NCBI GenBank assembly: GCA_905250025.1
Contig: CAJNOJ010000037.1
Coordinates: forward strand, 310,001-374,000
Origin: Adineta ricciae
Taxonomy: Eukaryota; Rotifera; Eurotatoria; Adinetida; Adinetidae
Length of the DNA stretch: 64,000 bases
Reading direction: 5' to 3'
Part shown: piece after piece, positions 59,188-64,000 of the stretch
How positions within the stretch are numbered: the stretch's first letter is position 1
Layout: each line of letters opens with the position of its first letter
Position numbers and translations under genes: made by a program
Notes under the pieces: generated by a model
Seen by the model: only the letters and a program-made list of their open reading frames with translations
Told to the model about the DNA's origin: nothing
The model's database searches: none

Positions 59188-59999
59188 ATGAATCATCGAG
59201 TGAACATTCTTCTATTGTTCGTTGTCTATCAGTTAATTTCATGTCGATGCGTAATAACAGAAGAAAAAGATAAATACGTACGTGCTCAACCACGCCTAGC
59301 CGGTATTCGTAAACATATAATAACGAAAAGAAAAGATTAGTCTAGAAGTTCTAGACGCTTAGTGTTTTCTCGTTCTTTCGATTCATTCTCGACAAAGAAG
59401 TTTTTCTTTAAGTTTCGAAGAAAAACAACGTCAAAAGCAAATAAGTATGTCCACAGTTGATGATTCGTGTTGATCAAAGCTATGATTTACTTCTCCTAGT
59501 GACTGAATTCGATATTTTGGAATCGGAAGATACATCTTCAACAACCCTCTCACGTGATTTGGTCGGAATATGCGTTGGTGTTATATCTGTTGCAATGGTT
59601 ATTCTCATTGTTGTCGTATGTAAATGGTCTCGTTGTTCATTTTTAAAACGAAACCAAGAAATCGACAATGAAACCGAACGTCTATCAGAGATCGTTCAAC
59701 AAACGGATCCCAGACGTTCATCTCACTCACAACAACGTTCTACTGGTCAAAATCGCCGATCATCAGCTGCCCGTCCTTCGAACATTAATAATCAATACGT
59801 AAATACAACAAGACATGGTTTATTATCGCCACCTCAACCAGCCTCTCATGGACAACAATCAAAAACTACAAAAGTTCCTCGTGTGACTATAACAACACTA
59901 CCTGTTCAATCTAGTCAACAGCTCGTTCCTCGTCTTTCAATTAGTCCACAAGTGTCAAGTTCATCAATTACACATAATAACTATTCAATCAAACAATAA
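59188..59999 (+). CDS. Orphan type I single-pass membrane protein (two-exon model)
   Basis: The first exon from ATG 59188 encodes a clear signal peptide (MNHRVNILLLFVVYQLISC) and about 20 further residues. A donor at about 59302 (phase 1) can join the acceptor CTCCTAG near 59500 in frame with a second exon. That exon encodes a short acidic ectodomain, one membrane span (VGVISVAMVILIVVVCKW) and a cytoplasmic tail of about 120 residues rich in Ser, Gln and Arg. Without splicing, the first exon would end as a 50-residue secreted peptide. The splice choice is an inference. No family is recognised; the architecture fits a small receptor-like or adhesion-type membrane protein. Confidence 0.5.
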
Positions 60000-60376
60000 C
60001 TTCTTTTTAAGCATTTTCATTCTTCCTTTTTTTGTGCCTTTCTCTTGGAATAGACAAAGGATTTCACTTTTTAAAATAACTAACTCATGACACTGAAGAA
60101 TACGGTAGCGACCTCATTTCTGTTTTAAAAATGAATACGAAAGAGGGCGTGTATACCTGTTCTCCTTTTACAATGTTGATCGTACAAAACGTACGACAGA
60201 TTTGTGTGGTTAAGTGAGATGTTCTCGTTTGCATTAATAGTTCTATTTTTAAAACGGTTGGTCGGAATTTTTCAAACTCAAATACGTACTGAATACTGTG
60301 TGTAGCAAATCATCATTTGTTTATTCCTTGTGAAGAATGGCAACGTTGAGTAATTTTCTTCGATATTTTTAGAATT
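60000..60376. other. Intergenic, before the SDR gene
   Basis: 377 bp of AT-rich sequence with no gene visible. Confidence 0.4.
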
Positions 60377-61393
60377 ATGATTGAGTTCTTTAATATTCTT
60401 TTCCAAATCGTTCTCTATTTTGGTATTGTTGCCATCATTGCCTACTTTGTATACCCTTTACATGACAACATCGAGAAATACTTCCAGCATAAAGTTGTGT
60501 GGATCACTGGTTAGTATAAATATGTCAGATCGATTTAATTCTAATCAACACGTTCATTTCAGGTGCATCGTCAGGTATTGGTCGGGAGTTAGCGAAAGAA
60601 TTAGTTCGTCTTTCGCCAACCACTCGTTTGATTATATCAGCAAGACGTGAAGAAGAATTGCATTCATTAGCGAAGGAACTCAACCTTGATTCTGATCATT
60701 GTCTTGTTTTACCACTCGATCTCGAATCCCACACCCATGGTTTTCAAAGTAAAGTTGATCTTGTTCTCGATCGGTTCAAGCGAATTGATGTTTTAATCAA
60801 CAATGCTGGTATATCTCAACGAAGTTTGATCAAAGACACAATATATCAAGTTGACTCACGATTAATGAACATTAATTACTTAGGTACAGTTACCTTAAGT
60901 AAAGCAGTTCTACCGGTATGGAGAAAAAAAAAACAAGTGGAAGAAAAGTTTCAAAAACAAATTCTCTTTTGTTTAGCATTTTATGGAACGTCAATCAGGA
61001 CATTATGTTGTGGTAACATCGGCAACGGGCTATGTCGGCACACCATTACGTTCATCATATGCGGCTTCTAAACACGCTTTGCATGGATTTTTCGATTCTC
61101 TTCGATTGGAACATACGCGTGACCATATCGATGTCACAATGGTGTGTCCGGGCTTTGTCAAGACAGATGTTTCAATCAACGCTTTCGAAGGATCCGGTCG
61201 ATTGCATAGAAAGATGGATCCACAAACGGAAAAAGGCACCGACCCGATTGTATGCGCAAATAATATACTACATGGAGTGGCTGCTCGTAAGCATGAAATC
61301 TATGTAGGTCGTTCGGCAGCGATAGTCATATACTTACAACGCTTTTTTCCCAAAATACTTTATCAAGTTTTACTACGTATTGACTCGTCATAA
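60377..61393 (+). CDS. DHRS7B: Membrane-anchored short-chain dehydrogenase/reductase (DHRS7/7B-like)
   Basis: Three exons run from ATG 60377 (MIEFFNILFQIVLYFG) to TAA 61391-61393, about 310 residues. An N-terminal hydrophobic helix (FQIVLYFGIVAIIAYFVYP) anchors it in the ER or a related membrane. The Rossmann core shows WITGASSGIGRELAKEL (cofactor loop), LPLDLES, VLINNAGISQRSL (NNAG), VVVTSATGYVG (catalytic Ser) and YAASKHALHGFFDSLR (YxxxK), then VCPGFVKTDVS. These are classical SDR residues, all intact. The overall order and anchor match DHRS7/DHRS7B, NADPH-dependent reductases of lipids or steroids; the substrate cannot be assigned. An intron (GTTAGT..TTTCAG) splits the TGASSG loop. Confidence 0.9.
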
Positions 61394-61897
61394 ACCAAAT
61401 GGCAAAGACAATGAAATTTTCCTTCGATGATTTTATTTTCAATCTAGGAATTTTACTTTACTTTTCTTCTCTTGTGATTTCACTATTATTTTCGTATGTT
61501 AAATCAGAATCAAAGTCTTATTGAAATAAACTGATTGTCTCGATGATTCTCTATCGAAATATTGATCTTCGTTTTCTGACTTCTATTTATTCATACGCTA
61601 TCTACAAAGACATACAATGAACTTTCGTTCGAGCACATCACTTTTTGTTCGATGTTCCGATGACTATGTACAACTTTGTATGTCACTATGACAAGAAAAA
61701 ATGTAACAACAAGCTAATGTACAATATTGAGAAGAAAAGTTGGGAGTCGATGCATGTTGATTATCGGTTGAAATGATCAAAAGAAAGGTTTTGTCAAAGC
61801 GAATGCATCGGAAAGAACTTCTAAAATGAAATTGAACATCACAGGTTCGTAAATGGGTTAGTGCAGAACCGGATGATATAATCAATCGATCTTCAGA
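61394..61897. other. Convergent intergenic gap, SDR to MAF1
   Basis: An AATAAA at 61525-61530 probably serves the SDR gene. No coding pattern. Confidence 0.45.
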
Positions 61898-62873
61898 TCA
61901 ATCCATGACACTAGAAAATAAGCAGACAAATAAAATTATGATGAAATAGAAATTCAATTCTTACCCTTCAAATGTCAAATAATTGTTTTGATCTAAGCCT
62001 TCATGTTCATTGTCATTATCATCATTTGTTGATGTTTTACAATCTGCTCGGCAGGTCAGAAAGAGAATCCGACGAAGTTTTCGATTGTAGAAGAAGAAAT
62101 TCAATGACCAGATTATTCCACTTTCAGAGAATGGATCCGATGTGCCATCTGGGCGATAACTAATCAAGACCGCATACTTCTTCGTCTTTTCATTACTGCA
62201 CATTCAAATGATTTCCTACCTGAAGATTTCACTTTCCTTGATATTGATTTCGTCGTCGATGATCGACCAGAGTTGTGAAGATAATGATCGATAGTAATCA
62301 CCAATACTGGAAAGGAATCGAGAATCCACTTCAGTCTTCACTAACTGAAACAACAACTCATAGACGAAAGCGAGTGTTAATGGAAGCAATTTACTTCGAA
62401 GTTTGTCTCTCGGCTAAAATCTTGACTTGTACATGAACTGAATTCATAATCAGGTTGAAATGTCGCATTCAATGTTGATATCAAATAGATCAGTGTCTTC
62501 CGTGGTATTGTTTTGGCTAATGGAGATTCGTCATCGCTCGAGATTGAACGAGCAATTGGGTTGGCATGAACATCTTGTGGGGGTGGCGTTGTTAGAAAAC
62601 TTGAATTATACGAATGTGATTTTGTTTGCGACGGACCGAGAACTTCCAGATCATGTGGTGACGTTCCTGGTTCATTTCGTAGTTGTTTGTAGAGTTTCTT
62701 GGGATCACCGGCCATTTTACATGAATAACTTTCCGCACTAGAATATATTTATATTGATTTCTGAAACAAGAAATGCTTTGATGAACTTACCGAGTTGTGA
62801 TGTCACACACGGGTGTTGCAATGGAAAGTGTTGAGCTAATTGCTTCGAGTTTGGAATTTTCAAGTAGTTTCAT
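61898..62873 (-). CDS. MAF1: MAF1, repressor of RNA polymerase III
   Basis: Five exons run from ATG 62873 (MKLLENSKLEAISSTLSI) to TGA 61898-61900, about 220 residues. Family landmarks are in order: MKLLENS, ESYSCKMAGDPKK (split by an intron), PRKTLIYLISTLNATFQPDYEFS, the DFSRE motif, SLSSQLWSIIDDEI, SYRPDGTSDPFSESG, WSLNFFFYNRKLRRILF and CRAD. These are the A, B and C boxes of MAF1. The protein represses Pol III transcription in response to stress and nutrients via TOR-regulated phosphorylation. One intron of 63 bp (GTAGGA..TGATTAG) removes a 13-residue insertion that would otherwise break the EIF-S-YRPDGTSDPF match. The C-terminal tail is acidic. Confidence 0.93.
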
Positions 62874-63386
62874 ACTTTTTGTTTAATAATAAGAACGTTT
62901 TAATGGTGAAGAATACTTTTCAAACGATTGGAAGTTGTTGAGAGCGAAATTATCGTTGAACTCAATCGAGAAACAATAAGCCATACAAGAGATTCGAAGA
63001 TTATCGTTGTCTTTTTCTATACTAATGCACTAAATGAGATTTATCTATAACACACAGATTCGTTTATATTTCTGTCAAACATGGCATCATCACATGACAA
63101 TTATCTAGGCGTATTCCATTGTGGTTGGTTGCTTTCGATCAATAAATAGAACACATTTGGATCGTGTGTCACTAGCGACATCTACACGATTTATTCATAT
63201 CCGGAAAATTGATATCTTGCAATTTTTCTATTTAAGTTTCATCGGAAAACATACAAAAACTAGCAGAATGTACATGCCAAATAGGTGCTAGCCAAGGCCG
63301 TTTCCATAGATCGAGAATACTATGATGAAATGCATACCTTGAACAGTTTCGTTTCAATTGTTTTCATCAATCATCAAGATTGAAAA
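62874..63386. other. Divergent promoter region, MAF1 / AGBL5
   Basis: 513 bp of AT-rich sequence between two divergent genes; no coding signal, presumably the shared promoter interval. Confidence 0.45.
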
Positions 63387-64000
63387 ATGATTTCAAATGA
63401 TGTTACTACTTCATCATCATCATCGGGGATTCAGTTATTCGCCAACTTCGATTCTGGTAATATGCTCCGATATGAACGTGTTACTTCGTCCATCACAGCG
63501 CCTCCGATCCCAACCAATCCTACGGAAACTGATTCAAACAATAACAATCAAGCAACAGAAGCCGTTGTAAATACAATAAGTCATCCATTACCGAAGCATG
63601 ATATCGAGTTTAATGTTTGGACACGACGCGATTGTGAAGGAACAACGAAAGTCAATGGAAATCGTTCCTGGTTCTATTTCGGAGTGAAAGGTGGCCATGG
63701 AAAGTGTATTCGATTCAATATCATGAACTTAAATCGACAAGCACGCCTGTTCGAAATGGGAATGTTACCAGTGTTTCGAACGGTACCTGGCCATGAAAAA
63801 TGGGCACGTATCTACATTCGTCCATGTTGGGAAGTGCTCAATGAAGATTTCAAATTGTCATTCATACATCGGATGGTCGATGCGAAAAATTCAATAACCT
63901 ATTTTGCGTTCTGTTTTCCTCATTCGTATGACGATATGCAAACATTGTTGAACACCTACGATAATTTATACAATTCGAAATTAGCTAATCATTATTTAGA
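63387..64000 (+). CDS. AGBL5: AGBL5 (cytosolic carboxypeptidase 5), N-terminal part, runs off the edge
   Basis: This is an open frame of 204 codons from ATG 63387 that continues past the right edge. The start reads MISNDVTTSSSSSG, then FANFDSGNMLRYERV, EFNVWTRRDCEGT, NGNRSWFYFGVKGGHGKCIRFNIMN, MGMLPVFRTVPG, KLSFIHRMVDAKNSITYFAFCFPHSY. These match the N-terminal beta-rich domain of AGBL5/CCP5, a metallocarboxypeptidase that removes branch-point glutamates from tubulin and matters for cilia. The zinc-binding catalytic residues lie beyond the edge, so activity cannot be judged. No intron is needed in the visible part. It is divergent from MAF1. Confidence 0.93.
   Translation, partial: MISNDVTTSSSSSGIQLFANFDSGNMLRYERVTSSITAPPIPTNPTETDSNNNNQATEAVVNTISHPLPKHDIEFNVWTRRDCEGTTKVNGNRSWFYFGVKGGHGKCIRFNIMNLNRQARLFEMGMLPVFRTVPGHEKWARIYIRPCWEVLNEDFKLSFIHRMVDAKNSITYFAFCFPHSYDDMQTLLNTYDNLYNSKLANHYL

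Noticed and set aside
62161..62225. A 24-nt ultra-short intron in MAF1
   Set aside because: GTAGGA..GTGCAG would splice in frame, but the longer 63-nt choice ending TTGATTAG gives a much better MAF1 match (EIF-S-YRPDGTSDPF) and a normal intron length.

Overview
The window is metazoan nuclear DNA and most probably comes from a bdelloid rotifer (inference). Most genes are split by GT-AG introns of about 45-75 bp, the genes are tightly packed on both strands, composition is AT-rich, and standard stop codons are used. A cell-encoded RNA-dependent RNA polymerase (RdRP) sits beside conserved animal genes (PAXX, DIRAS, BMAL/ARNT, N4BP2, MAF1, AGBL5). Among animals, that RdRP restricts the choice mainly to nematodes, bdelloids and a few arthropod or chordate lineages. 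Nearly all gene models were assembled by hand from splice signals and frame continuity, so exon edges are predictions.

Layout. 1-345: decayed reverse-transcriptase fragment. 387-2724 (minus): a bacterial-type PARG followed 50 bp later by a PAXX end-joining factor whose intron carries a 145-bp inverted-repeat element. 3832-4340 (plus): a neuropeptide precursor with four ASPRLGR units. 5148-11187 (minus): two STELLO/DUF288-like glycosyltransferase paralogues with near-identical central blocks. 12949-25533 (minus): three RNA genes in a row, in transcription order a KH-domain protein, a DDX43-type KH/DEAD-box helicase and an RdRP. 26077-26551 (minus): a PLAC8 protein. 28420-31288 (plus): a BMAL/ARNT bHLH-PAS factor. 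31952-37518 (plus): N4BP2-like (kinase-like P-loop, CUE, Smr). 38801-39755 (plus): UBE2K. 40138-47076 (plus): an ABCC1-type exporter. 47447-48580 (plus): an orphan eight-helix membrane protein. 48581-54062: sparse, with one possible spliced micro-ORF. 54063-55043 (plus): DIRAS-type GTPase. 56294-58607 (plus): NDUFS6 then VPS26. 59188-59999 (plus): an orphan single-pass membrane protein. 60377-61393 (plus): a DHRS7-type SDR. 61898-62873 (minus): MAF1. 63387 to the right edge (plus): the start of AGBL5.

How the genes relate. Two neighbourhoods look functionally coherent. PARG plus PAXX both belong to DNA-break repair (ADP-ribose removal and Ku-dependent end joining), which would suit a desiccation-tolerant animal, and they have operon-like spacing. 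KH protein, DDX43 and RdRP on one strand suggest a small-RNA or RNP module. The rest is ordinary housekeeping. The most unusual points are the PRL-amide neuropeptide precursor, the PARG-PAXX pair, the RdRP neighbourhood, the apparent gene conversion between the STELLO copies, and an NDUFS6 lacking two of its four zinc ligands.
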